Of a DNA stretch of 64,000 nucleotides, positions 51,791-60,889 are shown piece after piece. The notes beneath the pieces are model-generated. The model had not been told where the DNA came from and did no database searches. It saw only the letters and a program-made list of their open reading frames with translations. Made by a program: the position numbers and the translations under genes. Source of the stretch: Hyphomicrobiales bacterium (GTDB lineage Bacteria; Pseudomonadota; Alphaproteobacteria; Rhizobiales; Rhizobiaceae); contig UBYX01000031.1 in assembly GCA_900469955.1 (NCBI GenBank), positions 87,240-151,239 on the forward strand, in the 5' to 3' direction. Position 1 is the stretch's first letter, and each line of letters starts with the position of its first letter.

Positions 51791-52360
51791 ATGAACGCTG
51801 TAAACACCCGGCAGCATATCGTGGAGGCGGCGGATCGGCTCTTCTACGAACAGGGTTTCGAGGCCACGTCCTTTGCCCACATAGCGGAGGCAGTGCAGCT
51901 CTCGCGCGGGAATTTCTATTATCATTTCAGGAGCAAGGACGAGATTCTGGATGCGGTGATCGCCCGGCGTCTGTCGAATACCGCAGCCATGCTTGAAACC
52001 TGGGAGGCAGGGAACAAGACGCCCTCCGAGCGCATACAGAGCTTCATCCATATCCTGATCACGAACCAGACGAAGATCATGGCCTATGGCTGCCCGGTCG
52101 GCACTCTCTGCAATGAACTCGCCAAGCTCGATCACGTTGCGCAAACTGACGCAAGCAAACTCTTCACGCTGTTCCGCGACTGGCTGGCGCGTCAGTTCGA
52201 GGCCATGGGCCGGGATGCCGATGCCGATGCGCTTGCCATGCATCTCTTGATGCGCAGCCAGGGCGTTGCGGCCCTCGCGACCGCCTTTCGCGACGAGCAT
52301 TTCATTCGCCGGGAGGTGGATGACATGTGCCAATGGCTGCAGAGCCAGCAACCTCTCTGA
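51791..52360 (+). CDS. TetR-family transcriptional regulator
   Basis: A 189-residue repressor. The N-terminal HTH reads ADRLFYEQGFEATSFAHIAE plus LSRGNFYYHFRSKDE, the TetR hallmark. The ligand domain (about 60-185) is unassigned. The next gene, a YciI-like protein, begins 44 bases later behind AGGAGG and is probably co-transcribed. Confidence 0.9.
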   Translation: MNAVNTRQHIVEAADRLFYEQGFEATSFAHIAEAVQLSRGNFYYHFRSKDEILDAVIARRLSNTAAMLETWEAGNKTPSERIQSFIHILITNQTKIMAYGCPVGTLCNELAKLDHVAQTDASKLFTLFRDWLARQFEAMGRDADADALAMHLLMRSQGVAALATAFRDEHFIRREVDDMCQWLQSQQPL

Positions 52361-52404
52361 TCTAATCATTCCACCCCGTATCGGGCCTTAGGAGGGCCTA
52401 TCCC

Positions 52405-52692
52405 ATGTTCGTGGTCACGCTCCGCTTCTCCGCCAACAAGGCACAGGCCCCGCATTTCATGGAGGCCCACAATGCCTGGATCACACAGGGGTTTGAGGAC
52501 GGTGTTTTTCTGCTCACAGGCAGCGTTCTGCCGGGCATCGGCGGTGCGGTGCTGGCGCATAATCTATCGCGCAGCGAACTCGAGACACGCGTTCAGGCAG
52601 ACCCCTTCGTGAAAGAGGGCGTCGTGACCGCAGATATCCTGGAAATCGCGCCGGGGCGTACAGACGATCGCCTGGCCTTCCTCAAGGCATGA
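52405..52692 (+). CDS. YciI-like protein
   Basis: A 95-residue ferredoxin-like-fold protein. The family layout is seen: MFVVTLRFSANKAQAPHFMEAHNAWI with the conserved His-Asp region, then GGAVLAHNLS and ADPFVKEGV. YciI proteins are small enzymes of unknown substrate. Downstream of a TetR gene whose operon it probably shares. Confidence 0.88.
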   Translation: MFVVTLRFSANKAQAPHFMEAHNAWITQGFEDGVFLLTGSVLPGIGGAVLAHNLSRSELETRVQADPFVKEGVVTADILEIAPGRTDDRLAFLKA

Positions 52693-52747
52693 GCGACCGT
52701 CCCGCCGGGACAGGCTCGCATCCCATGTCCCGGACAGGGTCTAGCTA

Positions 52748-53701
52748 CTATTCCTGCCAGCTGCCGGTCGCCAATGCAAAGGGCGACCACTCCTCAAGCT
52801 CGTAGCGAATGGGCAGGGCATCGGCCCGCCAGACGATCCTGCGCGGTCGGAACCGCCAATAGCGTTCGGCGCCTTCGAGCGAACGGCCTTCCGGATGATC
52901 GAAAAGCAGTTCCGCCTCGCCGGTCATCTGCAGCAGATTGCCTGCTGAAAAGTCCGTAAAAACAAGCCCTGCACGCGGATTGATCGCGATATTGCCGAGC
53001 GTGTTGAAGAAGCGGTTGCCGACGAAATCGGGTATCGTCAGCCACCCGTCGTCCCCCACATGCACGAAACCCGACCGGCCGCCGCGATGGGAGACGTCTA
53101 CCTGACGCCCGCCCGGGAGGTCGGCATAGGTCGCGACGAAAAAAGTGTCCGCCTGCCGTACCAGAGCAAGCGCGGCTCCTTCGAGCGCGGAGCTTTCGCG
53201 CGGGGGCACGGCGGAAGGCTTTTCCGGCTCCCGGACGAACCGGACCTGCCGGCGCTGGATATATTTCGGGCAATTGCCGAAACTCTGCTGCACGGAAAGA
53301 TCGAAGCCGCCGGCATGCCGGCGCAATGTCCCGTTCAACCGGTTGCGGCGGCGGGTGCCGAGATCGATGCCGAGAAGTGCCAGAGACGCGCCGTCATCCA
53401 TGCCGGTTTCGGCCGGATCGGCAAAATCCCTTTCCAGATCGACGGAAAGCCTGTCGGAATCCGGTGCATGGAGAAAACCCGGTAGACCGGCGCGAAGGGT
53501 GGCCCAGACGTCGCCGTCCGGATCCACGGCCCCCAGGACCACCATCGGCAGCAAAGGATAAAATTCCCGGTGCTGATCGATCAGGTGGCCGCGCAACACG
53601 TGACGCCCGACCTCGTCCATCCGCGCTTCCACGCCAAGCCGCGTCTGGAGTGCGATTTCGCCGTGGTGCCATGGCGAGGGAGGCAGAACCGGGCTGTCCA
53701 T
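52748..53701 (-). CDS. Pyridoxamine 5'-phosphate oxidase-like flavoprotein
   Basis: A 317-residue protein of the split-barrel FMN-binding type. The C-terminal half holds the FMN fold (VSHRGGRSGFVHVGDDGWLTIPDFVGNRFFNTLGN and GLVFTDF), while the N-terminal half may be a second, degenerate copy of the barrel. GAGGAG before ATG 53701 fixes the start. It follows the GST gene on the same strand, 10 bases away, so the two form an operon. Confidence 0.85.
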   Translation of the reverse strand: MDSPVLPPSPWHHGEIALQTRLGVEARMDEVGRHVLRGHLIDQHREFYPLLPMVVLGAVDPDGDVWATLRAGLPGFLHAPDSDRLSVDLERDFADPAETGMDDGASLALLGIDLGTRRRNRLNGTLRRHAGGFDLSVQQSFGNCPKYIQRRQVRFVREPEKPSAVPPRESSALEGAALALVRQADTFFVATYADLPGGRQVDVSHRGGRSGFVHVGDDGWLTIPDFVGNRFFNTLGNIAINPRAGLVFTDFSAGNLLQMTGEAELLFDHPEGRSLEGAERYWRFRPRRIVWRADALPIRYELEEWSPFALATGSWQE

Positions 53702-53711
53702 GGGTTGCTCC

Positions 53712-54323
53712 TCAAGCTGCAAGGCCAACCGGCGTCTTCTGGAAATCGACAAAGCCCGGCAGCGCCTCGACACGATCCAGCCAGGCGCGGATGTTCGAAT
53801 AGTCTGCGAGATCCACGTCCCCTTCCGGAGCCCGCGCGACGTAGCTGTAGAGGGCGATGTCGGAGATGGTCGGACCTTCGGAAGCGATCCAGTGCCGGCC
53901 GTCCAATTCCGACTCGATCAGGGCCAGAATGGCGTGGGAGCGGGGAATGACCTCTTCCGCACGGTAAGGCGCCTTGAAGACCGTTATGAGCCGCGCCTGA
54001 GCCGGTCCATGGGCGATCTGCCCGGCGGCAACCGACAGCCACCGCTGGACAACGGCGGCACCCTTGGCGTCCTCGGGAAGCCAGTCGCTTCGTCCGGCCT
54101 TCTTTGCAAGATAGACGAGAATGGCATTGGAATCGCAGACGATGGTACCGTCGTCGTCAAGTACCGGAACCTGACCGAACGGGTTCAGCTTGAGGAAGTC
54201 GGGCTGCTTGTGCTCTCCCTTCGAAAGATCGACGAAGATCAGCTCGTGATCGAAGCCGAGCAGCGACAGAAAGAGCCGCGCACGATGCGCATGGCCGGAC
54301 AGCGGATGGTAGTAGAGCTTCAT
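53712..54323 (-). CDS. Glutathione S-transferase
   Basis: A 203-residue soluble GST. Thioredoxin-fold N-terminus (MKLYYHPLSGHAHRARLFLSL) and the VPVLDDDGTIVCDSNAILVYLA block, which binds glutathione, are typical; the C-terminal helical domain follows. GGAGG is upstream of the ATG. Divergent from a LysR gene with a palindrome between them. Confidence 0.93.
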   Translation of the reverse strand: MKLYYHPLSGHAHRARLFLSLLGFDHELIFVDLSKGEHKQPDFLKLNPFGQVPVLDDDGTIVCDSNAILVYLAKKAGRSDWLPEDAKGAAVVQRWLSVAAGQIAHGPAQARLITVFKAPYRAEEVIPRSHAILALIESELDGRHWIASEGPTISDIALYSYVARAPEGDVDLADYSNIRAWLDRVEALPGFVDFQKTPVGLAA

Positions 54324-54402
54324 CAGAGCCTCCTGAATGCAGTGACCTCGCCATAGTGATTGTTAAGCGATGCGTTGGTAAGATAGAAAAACGGCACTGA
54401 AC

Positions 54403-54421
54403 TATTTCAAAAACTGAAATA
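54403..54421. promoter_or_regulatory. Palindrome TATTTCA-N5-TGAAATA in the GST/LysR divergent region
   Basis: Perfect 7-bp arms with a 5-base spacer, 15 bases before the LysR ATG and 80 bases before the GST ATG. It fits the T-N11-A LysR-box form and could control both genes. Confidence 0.6.
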
Positions 54422-54436
54422 ATAAGCGGAGGCTCT

Positions 54437-55345
54437 ATGGACCGGTGGCAGGCGATGCGGGTGTTCGTGCAGGTAGTGGACAGCGGCGGTTTCGCCCCGG
54501 CCGCAAAGCTCCTGCATATGAGCGCTCCCTCGGTGACGCGGGCGGTGGCCGGGCTCGAGGACCTGATCGGCACGCGTCTTCTCGTCCGCACGACCCGCTC
54601 GTTGAAGCTGACGGCAGCGGGTGAAGGTTATGTCGCCGACTGCCGACGCATCCTCGCGGAAATCGCGGAGGCGGAAGCCAATGCGGCGGGCAGTTTCACG
54701 CAGCCGGCCGGTTTGCTCACTGTGACCGCGCCCGCACTGTTCGGGCGCATCCATGTGCTGCCCGTTATCCTGGATTTCCTGAACCGCTATCCCGCCATGC
54801 AGGTGAGAACCGTCTTCGTGGATCGGGTCACCAATCTCGTGGAAGAGGGTCTGGACGTCGCCGTCCGCATCGCCGCCCTGCCGGCCTCCGGCCTGGTCGC
54901 CCGCCGGATCGGATCGATCAGGCAGGTGCTTTGCGGGTCGCCTGACTATTTCGCCCGCCGCGGCGAACCGGAAAAGCCGGCGGATCTGGCGAGCCACGCC
55001 GTCATCGGACGCGACGGGCTGTTCGGGCACTCCGAATGGCTGTTCGGCCAGGACAGCAGCATCCGCGTGCCGGTGAGCCCCAGGCTCATCTGCAACACGA
55101 ACGACGCGGCGATCGCCGCAGCGGTGGCAGGCTGGGGCCTATCTCGGTTCCAGTCCTATCAGGTCGCGCCGGAAATCGAAGCGGGCCGCCTCAGGATCGT
55201 GCTCGCGGAATACGAGCGCGAACCGGTGCCGATCCATATCGTGCACGCGGAGGGACGGATGGTCTCGGCCCGCGTACGCGCCTTCGTCGACTTCGCCGCC
55301 GAGCACTTCCGGCGGCGGGCCAGCATGGATGCGGGAGCCGCATGA
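54437..55345 (+). CDS. LysR-family transcriptional regulator
   Basis: A 302-residue LysR protein. The HTH FAPAAKLLHMSAPSVTRAVAGLE lies near residues 20-42 and the substrate domain spans about 90-290. GGAGG precedes the ATG. Divergent from the GST/PNPOx operon, of which it is the likely regulator. Confidence 0.92.
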   Translation: MDRWQAMRVFVQVVDSGGFAPAAKLLHMSAPSVTRAVAGLEDLIGTRLLVRTTRSLKLTAAGEGYVADCRRILAEIAEAEANAAGSFTQPAGLLTVTAPALFGRIHVLPVILDFLNRYPAMQVRTVFVDRVTNLVEEGLDVAVRIAALPASGLVARRIGSIRQVLCGSPDYFARRGEPEKPADLASHAVIGRDGLFGHSEWLFGQDSSIRVPVSPRLICNTNDAAIAAAVAGWGLSRFQSYQVAPEIEAGRLRIVLAEYEREPVPIHIVHAEGRMVSARVRAFVDFAAEHFRRRASMDAGAA

Positions 55346-55373
55346 GCAACGTGAGGTCGGAGTGGTCCTCCGC

Positions 55374-56087
55374 TCAGACTTTCACTTTCGCTGCCGAAAC
55401 GGTCGCGTCGATATGATCGATAAGCGCATCCGGCAGGCCCAGGCGACCGGCAAGCAGATCCAGGTAGCCGCGTTCGGCGCGGGTATCGGGATCGATCGTC
55501 ACACGGGTCGCGGTATAGAGCTCGACCTTCTGCTCCTCCGTGCGGGCCGCGGCGACCAGATCGTCCATGTCGACCGGGTTGGCGAGTTCCTGTTCGATGA
55601 AGGCTTCGGCCTCCGAACCGAGGTCGACCGCATGCACCTTGTCCATGATATTGGCCCGCTCGGCCGCATCGATATGGCCGTCGGCCTTCGCGGCGGCGAT
55701 CATCGCGCGCACCAGCGTCAGCGCAAAATCGTTGCTGAGCTGCGACGACTGTGGGCTGAACGGAGAATCGGCCGGCGGCGGCAAAAGCGGGGTCTCGGCC
55801 TGTGGCGCCGGCTGCGGAGCGGTCTGCGGCGACTGGCCGGACTGGTAGTTCTTGTAGGCGAGATAACCGAGACCAGCGATCGCCGCCAGGCCTCCGACGG
55901 TCGCGACGTTGCCGGCAAGCTTGCGGCCGGTCTTTGTGCCCAGGAGCGCAGCGACGACGGCGCCGGTCTTCCAGGGATTGTTGCGCGCGAGATCGCCCGC
56001 CTGCCCTGCCCGATCCTTCACCGAGCCCGAAAGTCCCGGTATCTGCGAGCCCAGGAATTGGTCGAGCAGTTTTTTGGCGTCAAACAT
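55374..56087 (-). CDS. DUF533 family protein (YebE-like), TerB-fold
   Basis: A 237-residue protein with a hydrophobic, Gly/Ala-rich stretch at residues about 55-80 (VATVGGLAAIAGLGYLAY) that may be membrane-associated, a Pro/Gln-rich linker (SGQSPQTAPQPAPQA) and a C-terminal TerB-like acidic helical domain (RAMIAAAKADGHIDAAERANI). ATG 56087 is preferred because GGGAG is six bases upstream; that at 56093 abuts the site. Role unknown. Confidence 0.85.
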   Translation of the reverse strand: MFDAKKLLDQFLGSQIPGLSGSVKDRAGQAGDLARNNPWKTGAVVAALLGTKTGRKLAGNVATVGGLAAIAGLGYLAYKNYQSGQSPQTAPQPAPQAETPLLPPPADSPFSPQSSQLSNDFALTLVRAMIAAAKADGHIDAAERANIMDKVHAVDLGSEAEAFIEQELANPVDMDDLVAAARTEEQKVELYTATRVTIDPDTRAERGYLDLLAGRLGLPDALIDHIDATVSAAKVKV

Positions 56088-56204
56088 CGTCATCTCCCTG
56101 TTTGTGTTCCGGGGAAGATAGGAATGCGATTGTGAAATTACAAAGACGGGCTCTAACGCCCGGTGACGCCGGAGGCCTGGGAATGCCGCGACAGAAGGCG
56201 GCCA

Positions 56205-56585
56205 TCATTGAGCGTTCTGCGGCAATCCGTCGGTGATGTCGTAGTAGTCGCCCTTGTCGGCCACGAAGATATGCATGCGCAACCGCGTCCTCGTCGCCGT
56301 ATCGAAAGCGCCCATCGCGACGGCGATCCAGTCCCTCTGCGGCGGGTCCCAGAACAGCGAAGATCCGCAGGTGGCGCAGAAGCCGCGCCGGACCTTTTCG
56401 GAAGACTGATACCAGCGGACATTTTCAGCGCCGTGGACCGTCAGCCGATCCTTCGGCACGTCGGTGGACGCGAAATAGTGGCCGGAATGCTTGCGGCATT
56501 TGGAGCAGTGGCAAGCATCCGGCGCGGAGAGTTCACCATCGACCTCGAAGGTTACCGCGCCACAGAGGCATGAACCCTTGTGCAT
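56205..56585 (-). CDS. GFA/CENP-V family zinc protein
   Basis: A 126-residue protein of the glutathione-dependent formaldehyde-activating (GFA) fold. Its zinc ligands appear as GSCLCGAVTF, ACHCSKCRKHSG and GFCATCGSSLFW. Members use zinc thiolates; the catalytic meaning here is unknown. The long frame upstream overlaps eda on another frame and is not part of it. Confidence 0.9.
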   Translation of the reverse strand: MHKGSCLCGAVTFEVDGELSAPDACHCSKCRKHSGHYFASTDVPKDRLTVHGAENVRWYQSSEKVRRGFCATCGSSLFWDPPQRDWIAVAMGAFDTATRTRLRMHIFVADKGDYYDITDGLPQNAQ

Positions 56586-56629
56586 GCCGGCCCCTCCCGA
56601 GCGACACGCCGACCTCGAAATGAAGCCGA

Positions 56630-57280
56630 CTAGGCCTTCAGCGCCGCCGCTTCCGAAGCGAGCTTGGTGATGCCCGCCCAGTCGCCTGCCGCGACAAGCT
56701 CCTTCGGCGCGACCCATGAACCACCGACGCAGACGACGTTCGGCAGCGAAAGATAATCGTTGGCGTTTTTCAGCGATACGCCGCCGGTCGGGCAGAAGAG
56801 CGTGCCGGCAAGCGGTGAGGACAGCGCCTTGAGGTAAGGCGCACCGCCGGCCTGTTCGGCGGGAAAAAATTTCATGACGTTGTAGCCCGCTTCGCGCAGC
56901 GCCATCACCTCGCTCGCGGTGGCCGCACCCGGCAGCAGCGGGACGTCGGAAGCCTCTGCCGCAGCCGCGATGCCCGGCGTCACGCCGGGGCTGACGATGA
57001 AGGTCGAGCCCGCCTTGACGGCCGCATCGAAATCCCTGGCGTTCAAGATGGTGCCGGCGCCGACATTGGCGCCTTCGACCTCGGCGGCGACGGCCTTGAC
57101 CGCATCGAGGGCGGCGGGCGTGCGCATGGTGATCTCGATCGCCCTGAGGCCGCCAGCCACAAGCGCCCGGGCGAGCCCCACGGCCGATTTCACATCGTCG
57201 ACGATCAGCACCGGCACCACCGGCTGCAGTTTCAGGATGGAAAGCAGCTTTTCGGTCTTGCTTTCGGTCTGGCCGGCCAT
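56630..57280 (-). CDS. eda: 2-keto-3-deoxy-6-phosphogluconate aldolase
   Basis: Splits KDPG into pyruvate and glyceraldehyde-3-phosphate, the last step of the Entner-Doudoroff pathway used by rhizobia for glucose. The 216-residue class I aldolase has VPVLIVDD, EITMRTPAALDAV, TFIVSPGVTPG, the Schiff-base lysine in NVMKFFPAE and FCPTGGVS. The start is set at 57280, nine bases after a GGAG; the in-frame ATG at 57289 directly abuts it. The frame is open further upstream without support. Confidence 0.95.
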   Translation of the reverse strand: MAGQTESKTEKLLSILKLQPVVPVLIVDDVKSAVGLARALVAGGLRAIEITMRTPAALDAVKAVAAEVEGANVGAGTILNARDFDAAVKAGSTFIVSPGVTPGIAAAAEASDVPLLPGAATASEVMALREAGYNVMKFFPAEQAGGAPYLKALSSPLAGTLFCPTGGVSLKNANDYLSLPNVVCVGGSWVAPKELVAAGDWAGITKLASEAAALKA

Positions 57281-57449
57281 GGCGATCATCTCCGCTAAAA
57301 CGATTGAAATCTCGGGGTGGGAGATAGCGCCCAAGCCCGTCATTGTCGAGAAAAAATGCCTGGCACTGGCCAGATGGATTTGCCAAAATGCGAGTTTGCA
57401 CTAGGGTTGCAGAAGGGTTGCAAAAAGTTCCAGAGCAAGACAGGCGGTC

Positions 57450-57947
57450 ATGGCCAAGGAAATCGAACGCAAGTTTCTGGTGAACGGCGACGGATGGCGC
57501 TCCGAAGTCTCGTCGTCCTCCCAATTTCTGCAGGCCTATATCGCCTCCGGCGACGATCGCTCGGTGCGCATCCGCATCATGGACGGCAAGCGCGCCAAGC
57601 TCACCATCAAGATCGGCGCGAGCCTGATTGCCCGCGACGAATTCGAATACGAAATCCCGCTCGCCGATGCCGAGGAGATGGCGAAAACCGCCATTGGCGT
57701 GGTCCTCGAGAAGACCAGGCACGAGGTGAGACACGCCGGCTACATCTGGGAAGTGGATGTCTATGAGCGCGCCTACAAGGGACTCGTGGTGGTCGAAGTC
57801 GAGATGGAGGACGAGAAGGCGAACCCGGAACTGCCTGACTGGCTCGGAAAAGAGGTCACTGGCGACCGGCGCTATTCCAACCTCGTCATGGCGACCGAAG
57901 ATCTGAGCGCGGAGCTGTCCGATGGCCTATCGTCTGCAGCCCGCTAA
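57450..57947 (+). CDS. CYTH-domain protein (triphosphate hydrolase/adenylate-cyclase-like)
   Basis: A 165-residue CYTH domain: the ExExK motif is EIERKF at residues 4-9. Later charged strands (RAKLTIKIG, EFEYEIP, EVDVYERAYKG) build the eight-stranded tunnel that hydrolyses inorganic triphosphate or similar. It overlaps the CHAD gene by 26 bases; CYTH and CHAD are usually fused, here they are two genes. Confidence 0.92.
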   Translation: MAKEIERKFLVNGDGWRSEVSSSSQFLQAYIASGDDRSVRIRIMDGKRAKLTIKIGASLIARDEFEYEIPLADAEEMAKTAIGVVLEKTRHEVRHAGYIWEVDVYERAYKGLVVVEVEMEDEKANPELPDWLGKEVTGDRRYSNLVMATEDLSAELSDGLSSAAR

Positions 57948-58902
57948 ACCCTTCACGGCCGAGTTTTGCTCGGTGGCCGAAAGCCAGCTTACCCGCGCGA
58001 TCCATCTGCTGGAAGAACAGCCGGACGGTCAGCACGAGGCGGTGCACGATGCCCGCAAGCGCTTCAAGCGGGTGCGCGCCCTCTATCGGTTGATCCAGTC
58101 CGACGCCAGCGAGTTCCGTCGGCGGGAAAACGCCCGCATCCGCGACATGGCGCACACACTCTCCGCGGTCCGCGACGCGACCGCGCTGGTGGAGACGGTC
58201 AACTATCTCGCCGAACATGCCACCTCGCCGGAAGAACTCGCCGCACTGACGGTGGCCTCGAAGGCGCTGACGGAACGGCGCGACCGGATTGCGTCCGAAG
58301 AACACGATCTGCCCGCCAAGATGGCGGCAGCGATCGCGACCTGCCGGGAAGCTATTGCCGCGCTTGGAGAACTCGACCTCGACGACGACCCGCGCAGGAC
58401 AGCCAGACGCCTTGCGCGGGCCTGGAGGAAACAGCGGTTGAGGGCGCTCGCCGCACTTGCCGCCTGTGAGGAACATGCCGACGCTGAAGTCTATCACGAC
58501 CTGCGCAAGAGCGGGCAGACCTACTGGATGCACCTGTCGCTGCTCGGCCCGATCTGGCCTTCGGCAATGCTTGCCAAGCAGATGCAGGCGAAGGAACTTG
58601 TGGACCAGCTCGGCCACGAACACGATCTTTCGGTGCTGACGGGACTGGTCAATGAAAGTCCCGAGCTTTTCGGCGACAGCGATACGCTGGCGCTCGTCCT
58701 CGGCGCCATCATCGCCCGCCAGCAGACCCTGCGCCATGAAGCGGTCGAAAAGGCACACGAGGTCTTCGCCGATGGTGCGGAGACCGAGAGCGCCCTGATC
58801 CGCCTCCTTTGGGAGAGAGCGGCAACCGCACCGCGAAAAGCAAAAAGCCACAGGGCGAAATCCAACGGCAAGGTCGACAAAGAAAGCGCGTTGCGCGGAT
58901 AG
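57922..58902 (+). CDS. CHAD-domain protein
   Basis: A 326-residue helical domain with the signature HDARKRFKRVRALYRLI near residues 38-54 and a second repeat YHDLRKSGQTYWMHL near 190. CHAD domains bind polyphosphate with their conserved histidine and basic residues. The gene starts within the end of the CYTH gene, so they are translationally coupled. The C-terminus is Lys/Arg-rich (KAKSHRAKSNGK). Confidence 0.9.
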   Translation: MAYRLQPAKPFTAEFCSVAESQLTRAIHLLEEQPDGQHEAVHDARKRFKRVRALYRLIQSDASEFRRRENARIRDMAHTLSAVRDATALVETVNYLAEHATSPEELAALTVASKALTERRDRIASEEHDLPAKMAAAIATCREAIAALGELDLDDDPRRTARRLARAWRKQRLRALAALAACEEHADAEVYHDLRKSGQTYWMHLSLLGPIWPSAMLAKQMQAKELVDQLGHEHDLSVLTGLVNESPELFGDSDTLALVLGAIIARQQTLRHEAVEKAHEVFADGAETESALIRLLWERAATAPRKAKSHRAKSNGKVDKESALRG

Positions 58903-58925
58903 TCGCGAAGCTGTATTTCAGCGCC

Positions 58926-59870
58926 ATGACAGACAATCTTGCTTTATCGCGCCCGGAAACATCCGGCGCCTTTCTCGTAGCCGCGCTCTATCATTTTGCG
59001 CGCTTCGACCGGTTCGAGAGTTTTCGCGAACCGCTGCAGGCCTTCTGCGACGAACACGGCATCAGGGGAACGCTGCTTATCGCCCGCGAAGGCATCAATG
59101 GCACCGTTGCCGGCTCCGACGAGGCCATCAGGGGTCTCCTTGCCTATCTCCGTGCGCAGCCGGAATTCGAAAAGCTGGAGCACAAGGAAAGCCGCGCTTC
59201 CAAGATGCCTTTCCTGCGCATGAAGGTGCGGCCGAAAAAGGAAATCGTCACGATGGGCGTCGAGGACATCGACCCCAACCGGATCGTCGGCACCTATGTG
59301 GAGCCGAAGGACTGGAATGCATTGATTTCCGACCCGGAAACGATCGTCATCGACACCCGCAACGACTACGAGACGGCGATCGGCATCTTCAAGGGCGCAG
59401 TCGACCCCAAGACCAAGACCTTTCGCGAGTTTCCGAACTGGGTAAAAAACAACGAAGGCCTGCACAACAAGCCGAGGATCGCCATGTACTGCACCGGCGG
59501 CATCCGCTGCGAAAAGGCAACCGCCTTCATGAAGGAACAGGGCTTCGACGAGGTCTACCACCTCAAGGGCGGCATCCTGAAATATCTGGAGGACGTGCCG
59601 GCGGAAGAAAGCCTCTGGGAGGGCGCATGCTTCGTCTTCGACGAGCGCGTCTCGGTGGAACACGGCCTGAAGGAGGGCAATCACAAGCTCTGCCACGCCT
59701 GCCGCAACCCGATCACGGCGGAAGAGGTCCCCTCACCCTATTACGAGGAAGGGGTCTCCTGTTCGCACTGCTACGACACCCGCACGGAAGAAGACCGCGA
59801 GCGCTACCGGCAACGGCAGCACCAGATCGCCCTCGCCAAGAAGCGCGGCCAGAAGCATATCGGCGGATGA
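58926..59870 (+). CDS. trhO: tRNA uridine 5-hydroxylase TrhO (rhodanese-fold, UPF0176)
   Basis: A 314-residue protein of the YceA family, which hydroxylates U34 of some tRNAs. The N-terminal acylphosphatase-like domain is followed by a rhodanese domain with the active-site Cys in MYCTGGIRCEKA near residue 190, and a C-terminal pair of CxxC (CHACRNP, CSHC) that may bind zinc. Begins 23 bases after the CHAD gene; length and motifs match the family. Confidence 0.93.
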   Translation: MTDNLALSRPETSGAFLVAALYHFARFDRFESFREPLQAFCDEHGIRGTLLIAREGINGTVAGSDEAIRGLLAYLRAQPEFEKLEHKESRASKMPFLRMKVRPKKEIVTMGVEDIDPNRIVGTYVEPKDWNALISDPETIVIDTRNDYETAIGIFKGAVDPKTKTFREFPNWVKNNEGLHNKPRIAMYCTGGIRCEKATAFMKEQGFDEVYHLKGGILKYLEDVPAEESLWEGACFVFDERVSVEHGLKEGNHKLCHACRNPITAEEVPSPYYEEGVSCSHCYDTRTEEDRERYRQRQHQIALAKKRGQKHIGG

Positions 59871-59878
59871 GGGAGCTA

Positions 59879-60220
59879 CTATTCCTCGATGATATCAAGC
59901 TCGATGTATCGATCCAGATGTCGTAGCCACTTCCGCTCGATGGCGGCTTCAATGTCGATATCATTTGCGCGCAGATAAAGTACAAATTGCCCGAAGAAAT
60001 CGGCCGCCTCGTTTTCCAAAGCTTCGCGGGTGCCGCCTGATCCATCGGCGTTCGGTCGGGCCTGGCCGTTGATGATCAGATGCTCAGCGGTGAGTTCCCC
60101 GAGCTCCTCGGTCAGTTTGAGAAGATACCAATCGGGAGTGCGCGCGATGTTGTGCACCCGCGCGTAAAGCTCTCCCGCGCGACCGATGCGATCGCTTAAT
60201 TCCCCGAATGTCGCACGCAT
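59879..60220 (-). CDS. MazG-like nucleotide pyrophosphohydrolase
   Basis: A 113-residue all-alpha protein with the MazG pattern EExxE...ExxD: LTEELGELTAEHL near residues 37-49 and EALENEAADFFGQFV near 67-80, which would hold the Mg ions. Members hydrolyse non-standard NTPs. A GGAGGG ribosome site precedes the ATG. Confidence 0.78.
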   Translation of the reverse strand: MRATFGELSDRIGRAGELYARVHNIARTPDWYLLKLTEELGELTAEHLIINGQARPNADGSGGTREALENEAADFFGQFVLYLRANDIDIEAAIERKWLRHLDRYIELDIIEE

Positions 60221-60307
60221 CCCTGCAGCCCTCCATCTTCTCTAAGCCCATGCCAAGTGGTTTAGCAGGTGCTTGCAACAGGATCGTTGCGGGGCTTGCT
60301 TCGAAAC

Positions 60308-60700
60308 CTACTCCTCGAAGCGGCTCTCGGCGTCGCGATCGCGGTCGTATCGTCGTTTGAGCGGAAACGGCGGCAGCCAGGACTCCCGACGGATGGTCCA
60401 GAGTTCGTAGGTTGGCGTCAGCTGGTCAGGAGCATCCAGGGATCCCAGGTTCACTTCGATTTCGTCCGCACTGCGTGCGAAAACGGATGAGCCGCAACCG
60501 GGACAGAAAAATCGCCCCGCATAATCGCGCGTTTCGCCTTCGATGGTCACCGCATCCTCCGGAAAGATCGCGGACGCGTGAAAAAGGGCCCCGTGATACT
60601 TGCGACAGTCGAGACAGTGACAAATGCCGACCCGGTACGGGGAGCCCGACGCCACGATCCGAACCTTGCCGCACAGGCAACCACCCGTAAACCGATCCAT
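60308..60700 (-). CDS. GFA/CENP-V family zinc protein
   Basis: A 130-residue second copy of the GFA fold in the window, with GGCLCGKVRI, CHCLDCRKYHGALFHASA and RFFCPGCGSSVFA. It differs enough from the copy at 56205 to be a paralogue. AGGAGA precedes ATG. Function unknown. Confidence 0.9.
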   Translation of the reverse strand: MDRFTGGCLCGKVRIVASGSPYRVGICHCLDCRKYHGALFHASAIFPEDAVTIEGETRDYAGRFFCPGCGSSVFARSADEIEVNLGSLDAPDQLTPTYELWTIRRESWLPPFPLKRRYDRDRDAESRFEE

Positions 60701-60889
60701 CCTGCGTCTCCTTGAAAATCAACGGGCAGATGAGTGCAACGAACAAGGCTGCCCACGCCGCCGGTCACAATATGCGCGCCCGGGATGAACGCAATATCTG
60801 CGTCGTCGTAAAGCGTTCCGCTATCATCTCAGCCACCTCGACATCCCTGTGTTGAGGAAGCGAACTTCACGGCAGGAAATAGGGCTGAT

